Assembly: GCA_037157565.1 (NCBI GenBank)
Contig: JAZHRO010000026.1
Span: 31,548,501-31,612,500 of the forward strand
Length of the DNA stretch: 64,000 nt
Source: Thalassia testudinum
Lineage: Eukaryota > Streptophyta > Magnoliopsida > Alismatales > Hydrocharitaceae
Direction: 5' to 3'
The notes below the pieces were generated by a model. It saw only the letters and a list, made by a program, of their open reading frames with translations. It was not told where the DNA came from and made no database searches. The position numbers were made by a program, and so were the translations under genes. Below, piece by piece: positions 42,143 to 54,429 of this stretch; the first letter of the stretch is position 1, and every line of letters begins with the position of its first letter.

Positions 42143-43831
42143 ATGAAACATCAAATGGAGGGGAGTAGTTCCACGACAAGGATTCTGGTGGGGCAGTCTG
42201 CCACTAGACTGCCATTCTTTGACGGGAACAACTACCCGTACTGGAAGCTGCGGATGAAGACATGGCTACAAGCCAACGACTTCACCATCTGGGCCAGATG
42301 CGAGACGCCGTTTGACATCTCAGAGAAACCCATGGGAGGCTACTCGCAACAACAGATCTGAGAGCTCTCTCTTAATGCAAAAATAATGAATGCATTGTTT
42401 TATGCGTTAAGCTCGAAAGAATTCAACCAAATCTCGCAGTGCGCCATCGCGTACGAGATTTGGTACACACTTGAGGTAACTCACGAGGGTACCTCTAAGG
42501 TAAAGTCATCTAAAATGAATTTATTTTCGCAAGAATTTGAATCATTTTCTATGAAGACTAACGAAACTTTGAGTGAGATGAACACTAGGTTCACTGTCAT
42601 CGTAAATAATTTGAAAGCTTTAGGGAAGACCTTCATCAAGGGGGACCTTCAAGGGAAGCTTCTTTTTTCCCTTGGATAGGAATTGGAGCAGATGGTTACC
42701 GCCAGCGAGGAGGCGAACGAGGTGGAGGAGCTCAACATGGAGGATCTTCTAGGCAATCTAATGACCTATGAGACAAAGTTGAAGAAGAAGAAGAAGGATA
42801 CACCAGAGCCAAAGCTGAAAACGACCCTTGCATTCAGAGCTGCATCAGATAGCGAAGTAAGTTCCGATGATGAAGATTTTAAATTTTTATTTAAAAAATT
42901 TTCCAAGTTTTGTAGGGAATCAAAGAAAGAAAAGAAGGAGAAGAAGGAAAAAGATAGTCCGAGACGTTGATACAACTGCAACGAAAAGGGTCATCTTCTT
43001 CTCAAGAGGGAGACGAAGAAGGAGAAGTATAAGAAGAAGGCATTCCAAGTAACTTGGGACAACTCAAGCTTGGAGGAAGAAGAAGAAGAAGATCTCGAAA
43101 AGAAGAATGAAACCACCTGCATAGGTTTCATGGCGACAACGGGCAACAACGAAAGCGACTCCGACAATGAGGTAACTTCCGATTTACAAGATGCATTTGA
43201 TGAATTATTTGAACTTAGTAAATCACTTAAGGTAGAAAATAAAAATATTAAAAATAATCTTAATTTTTTGAAAACTGAAAATGAAAGATTAGAGATAAAA
43301 CTTAAGGATCTAGAAAATAGTTCTAGTAATGATAACTTGTTGTTAGAAAACATAGATCTAACAAATGAAAATAGTAAGTTTATTAAGGAAAATACAAGCT
43401 TAAGATTAGAAATTTCTGATTTAAAGACAAAGATGCATGTTATAGAAAATGAGCTTGCATGTCTTAGGAAGAATTCTAAAAATCTGATAAATAAAGTAGA
43501 TAATTTGCGTAACCCTAAGGTTGAGAAAGGATGTTCGCCAAGGAGACCAACTAACAAAACCGGATCCAAGCTAACTTGGATACTGAAAGACAAACTCGAA
43601 TCCTATTTTGTAGGTTTCAAGGGAGACAACAATACAAAAGATTGGACCTACAAGTTCAAGGATGGTAACCTCAAATTGGGAAGACCAAGGAGTAGACCAA
43701 GGAGGAAGGAAAAGAGGAGACCGACGAGACGACAAATAACCAACCGACCCATCGCACGTCGACCGCTAGATTGGAGACCGGCGCCGATGCCCGGACCTCC
43801 AAGCTACGGATGGAAACCCCATCTGATTTAG
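42143..43831 (+). pseudogene. Copia gag with three premature stops
   Basis: One continuous frame of 563 codons is interrupted by TGA (42,359), TAG (42,677) and TGA (42,968). The N-terminus has LPFFDGNNYPYWKLRMKTWL, the usual copia gag start. A UBN2-like middle follows (EIWYTLEVTHEGTSKVKSSK, FTVIVNNLKALGK), then a Lys-rich linker. A decayed zinc knuckle comes next (CNEKGH; the expected first and last Cys are missing). Residues about 355-465 form a long Leu/Asn/Glu coiled coil. The tail is Arg/Pro-rich. Gag would package RNA; this copy cannot make the full protein. Confidence 0.82.
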
Positions 43832-44209
43832 CATCCACCTCCATTTGGATCATTCTATTGGCCATGATAGGTTAGGTAATATCTAAACCCTATCTTTTTT
43901 ATCATTGACATATAGATATGAGGAATTAAAATTAATAAGCTATTTGTCAATCTTTAAGGGGGAGTTTAAAAAATAAGTTAGCTATATTTCCCTTAGAAAG
44001 TGGGAGAAAAAGATATAGCTATCTTGTTATTACAAAGGGAGAGAAAATTATTCTTGTTAAAAGAAATTCAACCCAAAAACTAGAAGAGCATGTTTTAAGG
44101 GGGAGTTTAGGAAAATTAAAATTTATAATACCTTTTTCATAATGTCAAAAATGGGGAGAATTTTATGGATTATTATTTATGGTTTTGTCATCATCAAAAA
44201 GGGGGAGAT
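43832..44209 (+). other. Copia 3' non-coding region with repeated purine tracts and polypurine tract
   Basis: AAGGGGGAG-type tracts occur near 43,955, 44,097 and 44,198. The last touches the 3' LTR and is the functional polypurine tract by position. No pol sequence is present. Confidence 0.7.
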
Positions 44210-45915
44210 TGTTGGTACTAGGGCACCACGATCGTCTATTTTGATGATAACAAAACACGTTTTATTTAATATTTGCACTTGAAGTCTTAGATTTCAGGTT
44301 AATTGCAAATGGAAACGTGTTTAGACAGAGTTCGAGCTCGCATCCATGACGGATTGGAGGAGCTTAATGGAGAACGAAGGAGCTTCGCGAGGAGCGATAG
44401 TCTGAAGAAGTGTGAAGACTAGAATAGGATAGATTTCCTTTTATCTTGTTCTATGTAATTTTGTTTCTTTGTTTTGCTCTTTATTTCTTTCTTTGATCTT
44501 ATGTCAAAGAGCCTCAAAGAGCCCTTAAAGTAGTCCTAGGAACACCTGCACAACCCTAGGATACTTAGATTTTCTGTAGAGAGCTTAAAAAATTAAAATA
44601 GGGTTCTGATAGCCTAATCAGATGTCTAATTTGAAAATTAGACATTTGATAGTGACTTTTAAGACGTGTGACTGTTGACTCAAACGTCCAATAACTTAGA
44701 CTTGACTTTGTAGCTTCTGTCTGATGAAATTAGACGTCCAGACCTTCGTCCAGACTTCTTAGAAGACGTCTGATACTTGTGCCAGACGTTCAATTAGTGG
44801 AACATTGGCTACCTAAGTAAGCTTTGAGAATATGACCGTTAGGGTTATATCAGACATCCGTAGAGGACCCTAGACGTCTGATATGTGACCGTTTTATCTC
44901 GACTAACCTAAAATCTCCTTTGTAAGATATTCTAGCCGTTAACTTATCTTGGGAATCCATTTTCGCAGTACAATAGGTTTTCAGATGTCCAGACCTAGGG
45001 CCAAATGTCTTGTATGTCGTCTGATGGTCATGCACTAAAACCCTGTTTAGGTCTGAATCAAGTCAGTAAGGAAACCCACCTAGAATCATACGTCTGACTT
45101 AGTTCCCAGATGTCTTAAACAGGTTTTCCAGACGTCTGATACTCGGACTAGATGTCTGATGACCCTGTCAGAATCATGATTGATTCTGATTACGGCCTGT
45201 TTTGCCTTGGGTTCAATCCCAACGGCTATGGAAGCTTTCTAAGGAATTCCAAAGCCTTCCTAGGCCCTCTATAAGTAGAGGAAGACCCTTACCTTATAGA
45301 AACACACCTTGCAAAACTATTTTCCACTCTTATTGTGTCACATCAATACTAAGAAGAAGTTCTAAGCTCTCCAAAGCCCATGTCTACACTTGAGAGCTTC
45401 ATCTTCGTTTGTGCACCTGCTCTCCCTCTGAGATTACGACAGCAACCAAGCGCCGCTGCATGGTTCACGCACCACATCAAGCCGACACACTTTCAAGCAA
45501 AGGGAAGTATCTTTACCTATAGTAGCTAGGTTAATTTTTGTTGGCTCTATAGGTTGTTTTGTAATCTTTCTTTGTTACTGGTTGGGTATTCGCGTTGTGA
45601 ATTCCCGTCTCCTTCGTGAGACAAAATCCTCCTTGTGAAGAGGAGGGGTTGAGGAACACTACCCTCGTACTTGTAGCGTGGTTGTAGTTGAGGTTGAACT
45701 AGCCTCGTTTATGTAGTTCGTATAGTGGATTTGATCGACTAGATAGATCGGGAAATCCTAACTCAAGAGGGTTAAGTGGTGATTTTCACTTGATTTGGGT
45801 TTCCACCCAAAAATACTTGTGTATATTGTGTGATTGCTCATTTTGTGAGATTGTTATCTTTTTATTCCGCATTTTATACGTCATGCATATCACACCCCTC
45901 CCATAGGGAATTACA
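44210..45915 (+). repeat. 3' LTR of the copia element
   Basis: Homologous to 40,393-42,100 with many C-to-T and G-to-A differences, so the insertion is old. The GACGTC motif cluster lies at about 44,600-45,165. Confidence 0.92.
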
Positions 45916-45920
45916 TTGCT

Positions 45921-47250
45921 CTCCCCCCAGACATACACCCATTGCGATGGAACTGGGTAACCAATCTCCTTGTTCCCTTGTGATGGATTGCTTGAGATTG
46001 CCTGTTTATGGCTATGTTACGCCTCCTGCTTTAACAAATTCTTTGATGGCCTTCAGTGACTGGCGACCCTCGAGGCCCATCAAATGGTGCCGTATGTGGG
46101 AAGCATCAACAAAAATGCCATGCTCTTCCATGCATCTAGGGGTTGGAGAACCATACCTTCATAGCACCCTACCTCGACCTTCCTAATCAAAAGTCTTAGC
46201 GATGGCCCCAACCACTCGTAGGTTCGCTCACGGGCCCTCCAAGAATGCCTTGTAGAAGTCCAATGATCCCATGTCCAAACAACACCTTCAGCATGCCGAT
46301 CCTAATTAAGGGAAGTCGGTACAATCCGGCCGACTGCTCAAGGCCCCTGAGCAAGACTCCCTCCTGGAGGTACAAGCGAGGGAAGGGGAATATGAAGTTA
46401 GGTTGGCGACCTTGAAGGCGGAACACAAGTTTCTCATCGGCCAACTCCTTGAGACTAAGTCGATCCGGGAGTTCGGCGAGGCTCAATCAAAGGAGCCCCA
46501 GAACCCAAGCCCTGATGACAATCGGTTGAGGTGACAAAGCAGGGTGGAGAGGGACAATGCTTGCCTACGCAAATAGCTTGAAAAGTGAAATCACGAGCTC
46601 AGTAGCTAAAGAGGCAAATCTTCCCAGCTCGCCAAAAACTCCACGCCCACCCTGGTTAGGGGAGCGGTCGAGCACTCAACCCCAGTCTAATAGCGGTAAG
46701 AGTTCCATCTCTGAGATCGTCCGTCAAGCCATACTGGCAACGACCTTACACGCGCACGCACATACCACCTACCCATTCACGGAGGAGGTGATGATGACCC
46801 CCTAAAGGGAAAGAAGGGCCCCAGGAGGACCCGCTTTAACGCCTATTCGAGGAAATAGCTGCTTCCATAAGTGAGTGGCTACCCTTCGCAACAAAAAGAT
46901 CGTGACCATGAATCTTGCCCAAGATGGGGATCCCCTGAAAAATACACTCCTCTGTCCATAAACTTGGAGGACGTGTTTGTGGGGGTCCAGTCCACAGGTA
47001 AGGACCTGTTGCCCCAAAAATCCATAAAGGGGAAGGTTGACTCCAAGCCCTACTACTAGACCACGAGGTTCGAAGACACGCCACCGAAGAATGACAGAAT
47101 CTGTGTAACTAGATCAAGTCCCAGGTCTGGTATAAAGACTTGGCCCACCTCGTTAAGCAAAACAAAGGCCAGGTTGGGGGAAAGAGGCTCATGAAGGGGC
47201 CAGAAGGTTACATAAGAAAGAACTGCAGCAACTTTGAGGGGTTAACATGG
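45921..47250 (+). pseudogene. Tat-like Ty3/gypsy gag remnant
   Basis: In shifting plus-strand frames a coiled-coil stretch can be read (EVRLATLKAEHKFLIGQLLE, about 46,390-46,450). It is followed by a PFTEEVM block near 46,775 and then EKYTPLSINLEDVF (about 46,945) with a decayed zinc-knuckle region (HATEE, about 47,075). This order (coiled coil, PFTEE, KYTPL, H-x-TE-x-C knuckle) is that of Tat/Ogre-branch gag. Stops and frameshifts are frequent. The part before 46,190 has no motif. Confidence 0.5.
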
Positions 47251-48530
47251 TCTTCATTGTGAGATCAAAGCCAAACAAGTCGGCACCCCGCCTAATCAAG
47301 CAGGTAGTGTCACCCTGGCAACCCTCGATAGAAAACTACTGTCCAGTCTTAGCGGAAATATCCGCATTACGTTAAGACACTCACCTCTTGTCAACCGAAC
47401 CCATTGGTACAACGTTCGAGCTAATCTTCGAGTCAACATCAACCGATATTGGCAAGCCACTTCTTCCAAATCGGCACTTCCATGCACCCTCCCCGCTCTT
47501 CAGCAGAGTTGAAGGAGTGCCATCAAGTAAGCAACGTCTAAGCTATTCGCCCCCCTGCCTGATCCAGTAGAGCACACAGACCCACTCCTGATGGCGTTCT
47601 TGCGGGTAGGGCAACTATGGCCCAAGATCTGAGCAAGTGAAGCCAGCGCTGAGGGTGTATTGTTCACCAAGACACTATGCAAATTGAGCTTCTGAAAGAA
47701 ACATCTCTCCTCATTGGTCACTTTGGCTGAGGCCTTCTGGGCGATCATAAAATAATGCTTAAGGGAGAGATCAGCCTTCCCTCATTCGTTTGCGATAGGG
47801 ACAGGCACCTCAGTCGAACAACCACAATTATGGTGGTCGAGGTGACGATAGCATTTGGCGACACCTCCAGCCACCCGCCAACACATTCCCTTTCTGCTTA
47901 ATCCCCTCCGCATACCTCATGCTTTCCTACTCCCATCGAGAAGTAGGAATAACGCACAGGGATCAGATAGCCAGAATCCTCGAGGGTCAAGCCAGAGCGG
48001 TCTAGGAAGCCGAGCCCCCAAAGCCACAAAAATGGAGAAGAGAAAAACCAAGTCCAAGCAATCCAGCGAGGGGCAAACCCTACTAATCTGCTAGTGACTT
48101 CGAGACCGTAGCCAAGACTCTTTAGCCTTGACTATATCGCTTTTCCCTCACAACGCCTACCAAGCTCGTAGTGGAAGGTGCGAACCTTAGCCTCTCCAAG
48201 GTCCATGGACTGCAACTCCTGCTTAAGACAAGGCAAGCATGCCCAAGAGCCACTTCTTGGAATTAGTAGGTACTGGGGCATCCCCTCACGTTCTTGTAAT
48301 TGTGGAGCCACCTCCTAAGGTCAGCAGGCATTATATACCCTTTGCATGTGTATCCCCCATCGTAGAACGGGTAGTCCCATCAACGCCAGCCATGACATTT
48401 GAGGCCTTTGTCTCACCATAATGGAAATAATTGCCGCTCTTGTCACACATAAGACAAAAACCAATTCCTACGGTGATTAACCATCACTAGCGGAAGGTGG
48501 CACTTACGCCACACCATTTCCCAGGTAGCT
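47251..48530 (+). other. Decayed interior of the Tat-like element
   Basis: Short ORFs (47,388-47,570, 47,855-48,094, 48,239-48,421) carry no motif that I can assign with confidence. The region should correspond to protease and beyond, but RT was not found, so there is probably a large internal deletion before the tandem array. Confidence 0.35.
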
Positions 48531-49600
48531 GCCTCTTAAGGCCAGCAGGGACCAAGCATCAATATGCCTTCACTTCCTCCAAAAGTCACCTCTTAAGGTC
48601 GGTAGGGATTTGGTGTTGATACCCTACAAAGGTTGCCTCTTAAGGCCGGAAGGAACTTAGGCGAATACACCTCATGTTTCTTTGGCGTTGTCACCTCTTA
48701 AGGTCGGCAACCCACTTCCTAGAGGGAAATCGGGCCCCTGCGCTCGTGTTCCCTTACATTGCCACCTCTTAATGCCAGCAGGAACCTGGGCTTTGATGCC
48801 TGGCATTTGAAGTTTATATAATGTCGCCTCTTAAGACTGGCAGGAACTTGGGCATCGACACCTGGTGTTCCAAGTTCATATAATGTCGCCTCTTAAGGCC
48901 AGCAGGAACCTGGGCCTCAACGCCTGATGTTCATATAATGCCGCCTCTTAAGGAGGTAGGAACTCGGGCCCCCATGCCCCAAGTTTTGTTTAAATATAAT
49001 GTCGCCTCTCAAGGCTAGTAGGAACCTGCGCTTTAATGCCCAGCGTTCCAAGTTCATACAATGTAGCTTATTAAGGCCAGGAGGAACCTGGGGCTCAATG
49101 CCCGATGTTCATATAATGCCATCTCTTAAGGACGGCAGGAACTTGGACCCCCACGCCTAAGTTTCGTTTAAATATAATGTCGCTTCTCAAGGCTAGAAGG
49201 AACTTGGGCCTCAATGCTCGATGTTCATATAATGACGGCTCTTAAGGACGGTAAGAACTCGAGCCCCCACGCCCCAAGTTCCATTTAAATATAATGCTGC
49301 CTCTTAAGGCTAGCAGGAACTTAGGCTTCAATGCCTTACTTTCCAAGTTCATATAATGTTGCCTCTTAAAGCCAGTAGGAACCTAGGCCTTAACACCCGA
49401 TGTTCATATAATGCTGGCTCTTAAGGATGACAGAAACTCGAGTCCTCATGCTCCAAGTTTCGTTTTATACAGTGTTGCCTCATAAGACCAACGAGAACTT
49501 GGGTCCCCACGCCCAAAGTTTTGCTTGATATAACATTGCCTTTTTTGGCTGGAAGACACTTGGACTTTGAACGATAAACATCCAAGCACTTGCACTTGGA
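48531..49600. repeat. Tandem array, 55-62-bp units in a three-unit higher-order repeat
   Basis: About 17 units each start near CCTCTTAAGGCCAGCAGGAAC. From about 48,827 three variants alternate by their ends: A (CCAAGTTCATATAATG, 62 bp), B (GATGTTCATATAATG, 55 bp) and C (GTTTAAATATAATG, 61 bp), giving a period of about 178 bp. Read in order the array is A B C A B C B C A B C C. Earlier units are diverged. Tandem repeats in the 3' non-coding region are known for Tat/Ogre elements. Confidence 0.85.
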
Positions 49601-49624
49601 TCGACCCTAACATGGGTAGCCACT

Positions 49625-52354
49625 TGAAATGACCCGTTGCCTTTTTAGTCGGATAAGACGTCTGGAGTTTCGATCAAACGTCTGGATACATGCTCGGACG
49701 TCTGAAAGTGAGATTTGTGTACATCCCTTTTTCACTCTGGGCGCGGGTAGCGCGTAGAGGCTTCTCTCTCTTCCACACCCCCACCACTAAACCCTAACAC
49801 CCCTCCTATTTAAACCCCCCTTCTCTTCTTCTCACCCCCTCACCACCAGCCACCACCACCTCCAGCATCCCCTGTGCGGTTGTGGCGAGGCAGGACGAGA
49901 GTGACGAGAGGGAGGGCGAGCGAGGGAGGACAAGAGGGTGAACGAGGGAAAGAGGAAGGAAGAGTGTGGAAGGTCGGAGGACCTTCGAGTGCTCGGTAGA
50001 GCTCGCACGGTCGGTGGCGGGTGCATACGCGAGGAGGAAGGGCTCAAGGAGGTAGCCTCCCAACCCCCTACAACTCTTGAGGCTACTGCCGTGCACTGCG
50101 GGCGACGTTGATAGGAGAGGAGCGTCACAGAGGAGGTTTTGGTACTAGAATTTTTCCAGTATCAGACATCTGGAGTATCGTCCAGATGGCTGGCAAGGCA
50201 TCAAGACGTCCGGAGCTAAAGTCAGACGTCTGAAAGCATTATATCGTGAGGTAGTACCTTCCTACCTACTTTCCGCCATGCAGAAGATTGTAGTGCAGGA
50301 GGTGTTGGGTTAAAAATTGGTCTGTGCTCTGCACGCAGGCGAAGAGCGTCGGAAAGGAGCAGGGTGCGCACTTCAAGTTGATTTTGGACGTCTGACCACA
50401 TCGCCAGACATTCGACGGCTCTTCCAGATGAGTGGAAGGAGGGTGAGACCTCTGGAGCTACCCCGAGACGGTAGCAGAGGGATCCAGACTTTTGAGAATA
50501 CCGCAGGAAACATAAGGTGAGATCTGACGTCTTTTAAGATATCTGGGATTAGTCTCAAACGTATGATTTTGGTCAGTAACTGCATTTTTGGCCCGTTTAG
50601 GGCCCAAACAGAATTAGATTTCCGTAAACGAAGCATCGTTGTGTTCCACTTGAGTTTATTTACGTGTTCGTATTGAGTATCTACTTTTTTGACCTCAAAT
50701 AATGTAAATTAGTCGCTGGTACAGATTACCAGCCAGTGGCATGATCAGGGCTTGCGAAGACGACGAGATCTGCGGCACAGGCCCCCATTTTTCTTGTGAT
50801 ACCCGGTAGAGTGGTTTAATTCAGTTGTTAATATTTAAATAAGAATGTACTTAGTTGGAATCATTGGATCAAACTCTAGGATGTGGAATTAACCCTAGGG
50901 TAGAAATGTATGAGCCTGTTTGAGTTGTACAGTTTACTTGAGCGCATGTTAAAATAAATTGCTAGCAAATGACATTAGTATAATTATGAGATGTATGTTA
51001 AAATACGAGTTTCCTGTATATGAATGAGAAAGTGAACTGTGAAACCACAAGTTGCATGTATATGATTGAGAATTAAATTGTGAAAACACGACCTACTTGT
51101 ATATGGATGAGGAACGAGTTATGAAACATGAGATCTGAATATGGATAAATGAGATGAAGATGAGCATGAACCCAACGGGGAATTAGGAGGAAAACTCCTG
51201 GATATGGAAAGGAATTCCATGTGTAGACGGAAGTGGCTTGGCCCTTGCGTACGTGGTACCGAGGAGCACATTGGTTCTTTTTGTGTAGAGCGGAGCTAGC
51301 CTCCCTTAGGTTGAGACCTGGGGGTAGGATTGGCCACTCTACACTGACTCTTATAAGCCCTTACGTACATGGTACTGAGGCGTGCTACTAGTGTAGGGAG
51401 GGAGCTAGCCACCCCACGGGACCTGAGGTTAAGCTAGCCACCCTACATCGACTTTGTTCGGCCCACTAGGCAAACTGGGGTAGTCGGACAAGGGTAGGAG
51501 GACTATGGAGGGGCGAGACCCCTGTTTGGTTTTGAGGAGCGAGACCCCTATTCTGAAAGGGCAAGGCCCTATACTGTTCTATGCTGTACTTTGGGTGTAC
51601 CCGCTAGCGGAAACAACTGACCGACCGAGTGACAGTGCAGGGTAGCTACCTGTGCACTTATCACGTGTACCGTAGTCACCGCTACGTCTCGACAGTGACC
51701 TCGGGGTGGCTGATTGGGTGTAGGACTACCATAGGAGACTCTCCCGGCCAAGAGAGCACCACGTGTACCTTCTACTCCACGGAAAATACTATAATCAAGA
51801 TTGTTCCCACGAGGAACATGCAAGATCAAGAGATACTTGGATACTTTGAGAAATAGATGAACCAGAAACATATAAATGAGATAAATAGAAATAAGAATAA
51901 AACCTGCTTGTTGTTTTTACTTTACTTGCACATAAATAATGTAAATACCACTCTACTCAGCGTTCGCTGACTTTGTCTTTTCGTAACCCTGTTCAGGATC
52001 AGGAGTTGAGCAGCCCGAGTTTCCAGCTGCGGAGGGAGCTGTGCCCAGCCGAGCATAGCCGTAGTAGTTTCTTTTCCAGTTCTTTGTTTCTGCTGTAGTT
52101 GTGAGTACTAGACTTCAAATTACTGTTCTCGTTACTTTCTGTTTTCTATTGTTGTGGTGGCATGTACTATTTTGAGACAGTTGTTCTACTTTTCTTTATT
52201 GCTTCATTCTTTCCTTCTGCTTAGTTATATTGCATGTGTGAATGTGATTTATTTTCTTGCTTTTGATTATTTCTCGTTGGACGACTAGGCCTTGGGATTA
52301 GTCGAGGCGAGCCGGTCTTGGGTCCTGTAGGGATCCAGGAACCGGGTCGTAACA
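49625..52354 (+). mobile_element. Solo LTR 2 of the Tekay-type family
   Basis: Starts TGAAATGACCC, ends CGGGTCGTAACA, 2730 bp, with identical CCACT duplications at 49,620-49,624 and 52,355-52,359. Homologous to solo LTR 1 (inverted) and to 56,223-58,928. No internal sequence, so a solo LTR. It interrupts the Tat-like element. It carries the TATTTAAA box and GACGTC motifs (49,651-49,706, 50,160-50,230, 50,385-50,560). Confidence 0.88.
49807..49814 (+). promoter_or_regulatory. TATA-like box of solo LTR 2
   Basis: TATTTAAA followed by a C/T-rich leader, at the place matching 58,704-58,712 in the third Tekay LTR. Confidence 0.5.
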
Positions 52355-52359
52355 CCACT

Positions 52360-52874
52360 CCCAAATCCTAGACGGATGTCCTCTTGCACATTCCCCGCTC
52401 CCCAGCAGGATGCCAGGGGTACAGTTAAGAAGTCCAACACAGTGGTGTTACACCCTACTGCCAAGCCAACGAGCCTTCCTTTGTCCACCTACGATAAGGA
52501 CAGGCCTCGAAACAGACTAACCACATTCAGAGTGACTAGGTCGACAAAGGCCTTTGCTGACATAATCTCTATCATGAGGATGCTATCAAGCTCGTCCGGG
52601 TCAGAGCCCTTAGAGAGTCTCCACTCCTGTTGAAGTCCAGCGTGGAAAAATCTGCCTGGACTGCCAGCAACCTACCAGATGAAGGCCTCGTCCCCGGCCC
52701 AGCCCCAAACAAATACTCGGGCGGTGCCCCAATACGATGGGACAAGAGTCCGCGTCAGGACAAACTCACGCCCCTCGGTCCATGCCAAAAAGGGCATGTT
52801 CAAGTTTTCACACGAAGAACTCCGAGGGACCTTAGTCTCCAATAGAAAGACAGGAAAACTTAGGTAAGATCCTA
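52360..52874. other. Unassigned stretch, probably the rest of the Tat-like element
   Basis: It resumes after the second CCACT duplication. Two ORFs (52,376-52,633 and 52,630-52,845 plus) have no recognised motif. Continuity with the sequence left of 49,620 is implied by the target duplication. Confidence 0.4.
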
Positions 52875-54420
52875 TGGAGAACACCATCATGGGCGCTAAC
52901 TAGCTCATTTTGACCCAGAAAAGAGAACAAAAGCTCCTACATAACAAACTGAAGGTCCTAACTCATTAAATAACCATTCTGAGAGAAAAGCAAGAAATAA
53001 GGGGTAAAACTACAATTTACAATTGCAGTACAACAACGGGATTTCTCATGGGCTAAACACAAGTCAAATGGTCTTAACAAGATAAAAAGTGGGTTGGTTC
53101 AAACAAAAAAGGGTTCATGTGAATTCTGGGAATTAAATGACTTCTTGTAACCCTAAAATAGACCCACTTAATTTAACAAGGTTCTGGTTAAGATAAAATT
53201 CACCTAAATCCTCTAAAATTCAAGGAAAAATATCCTCTAGGATTTATAACATTCAATTTGGCCCTTAGAATCTTTTTTGACCTAAATAGGGGTCTCAGTC
53301 AAATGTTTGCCCTAAATTAGGTTTTTGTGTAAGTTACCCATTCAAACGTAGTCAAACCCAAAATCCAACTTCACCATTGGATTCCTTAGGTTGAAATTAG
53401 GTTTGTTCCAAAATTTGGCTCTAAGGGGAATTCACCTTGGCCTACTTTGCAAACAGGTCCAACCCAATTACATTTCTACCACTAACTTTTGAAAACCTCT
53501 ACAGAAGCCCCCTAACATCCTCATCGTTCTTTGCAATTAGGTCCCTCTGCCATTACAGTGGAGGGAATCCTACTCTGGCGAGGTATTGAGGGAAAGAAAT
53601 CCCAGATTCCTCAGAGAATCCCTTTCAAATTTAAATGGGAGATTCTCTGAGAAATCTCCTCTCATGTGAACCCATTATCAAGCCCTAATTTCTACCCAAT
53701 CTCTCATGCGAATGCATGAGAGATTTGGGTCTCTCCGAGTTTCCAACTCTGACGAGGTTGCCGTGCTTAGAAGCTTGGCTTCCAAGCACAAGACCCTCTG
53801 CCAGGGGCTATAAAAGGGTGCTCAGATCATTCCGCACACCCCAAGCTTGAAATTGGCTTGAGATACCTCCTAATTGGTCTCCTCCACGTCGGGTCAACAA
53901 CCCAGCAAGCTTCGGCGACCCTTCTCTCTCTCTCTTGTCGCTCTGCCACAATACTAGTGGTAGAGTTCTCTTTATCCTCTTCATTCGCATCGCGTCGCAC
54001 TAGGCGGCGTCTCTACAACCCTCTCGTCGTCGCCGTCCTCCTCCCACTGGGTCCTTCGTCTCCGGAGATGGCAGTACGAGCCAACCACCTCCTCTGCATC
54101 CCCCTTTGTCTATCCACACTCAGTTAAGTCCTCTCTCTCTTCCCCTCATTTTTCTATCATTTATTTTTGCAAATATGCCACGATGCTTGCAAACCACCAC
54201 CATGTTCACCTCTGGCCAGACCACCGGCGAGGTGTTCCCGCAGCTCCACGTCTCCATCCACCTTGCCAACTACCTTACGAGCACCGCCACACCTTACTGG
54301 CACAAACCCCTCACTCCATCCACCGTGCCAAGCCCCTAGAATGCCCCCCAAACACACCCACCTTCGCACCCACAGGGTGACCTAGGCATGCACGCTCAGG
54401 CCACCCCATGCCACACCGAC
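52875..54420 (+). repeat. Athila-like LTR, plus orientation, 3'-truncated
   Basis: It aligns with the reverse complement of 18,574-21,353, from its start (AACTAGC, then ACAAAAGCTCCTAC, then GGGGTAAAACTA) to about the position of 19,860. Shared features include the CAGTTAAGT block at 54,120 and a related TCATGCGAATGCATGAGA palindrome (53,703-53,720). The last 1.3 kb of the LTR, primer site, gag, protease, RT and RNase H are deleted, and the sequence jumps to integrase. ORFs in it are shadows. Confidence 0.75.
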
Positions 54421-54429
54421 CACCGTACA

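Larger units (their letters stand above)
40393..45915 (+). mobile_element. Ty1/copia element with gag only (non-autonomous)
   Basis: LTRs 40,393-42,100 (1708 bp) and 44,210-45,915 (1706 bp) start TGTTGGT and end ATTACA. Flanking duplications are TTACT and TTGCT (one mismatch). A Met-tRNA primer site and a polypurine tract are present. The 2.1-kb interior holds only a gag reading frame with three stops, and integrase, RT and RNase H are absent. The gag with a long coiled-coil tail and repeated GGGGGAG tracts suggests the Sire-type branch (inference). Confidence 0.9.

Noticed and set aside
48531..49600. CRISPR-like regularly spaced repeats
   Set aside because: Units are tandem with diverging whole-unit sequence and no unique spacers; the DNA is plant nuclear and the array belongs to a Tat-like element.
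45916..49619. Reading the region as the missing pol of the copia element
   Set aside because: It lies outside the 3' LTR and the near-matching target duplication, and its motifs (PFTEE, KYTPL) are of Tat-type gag.
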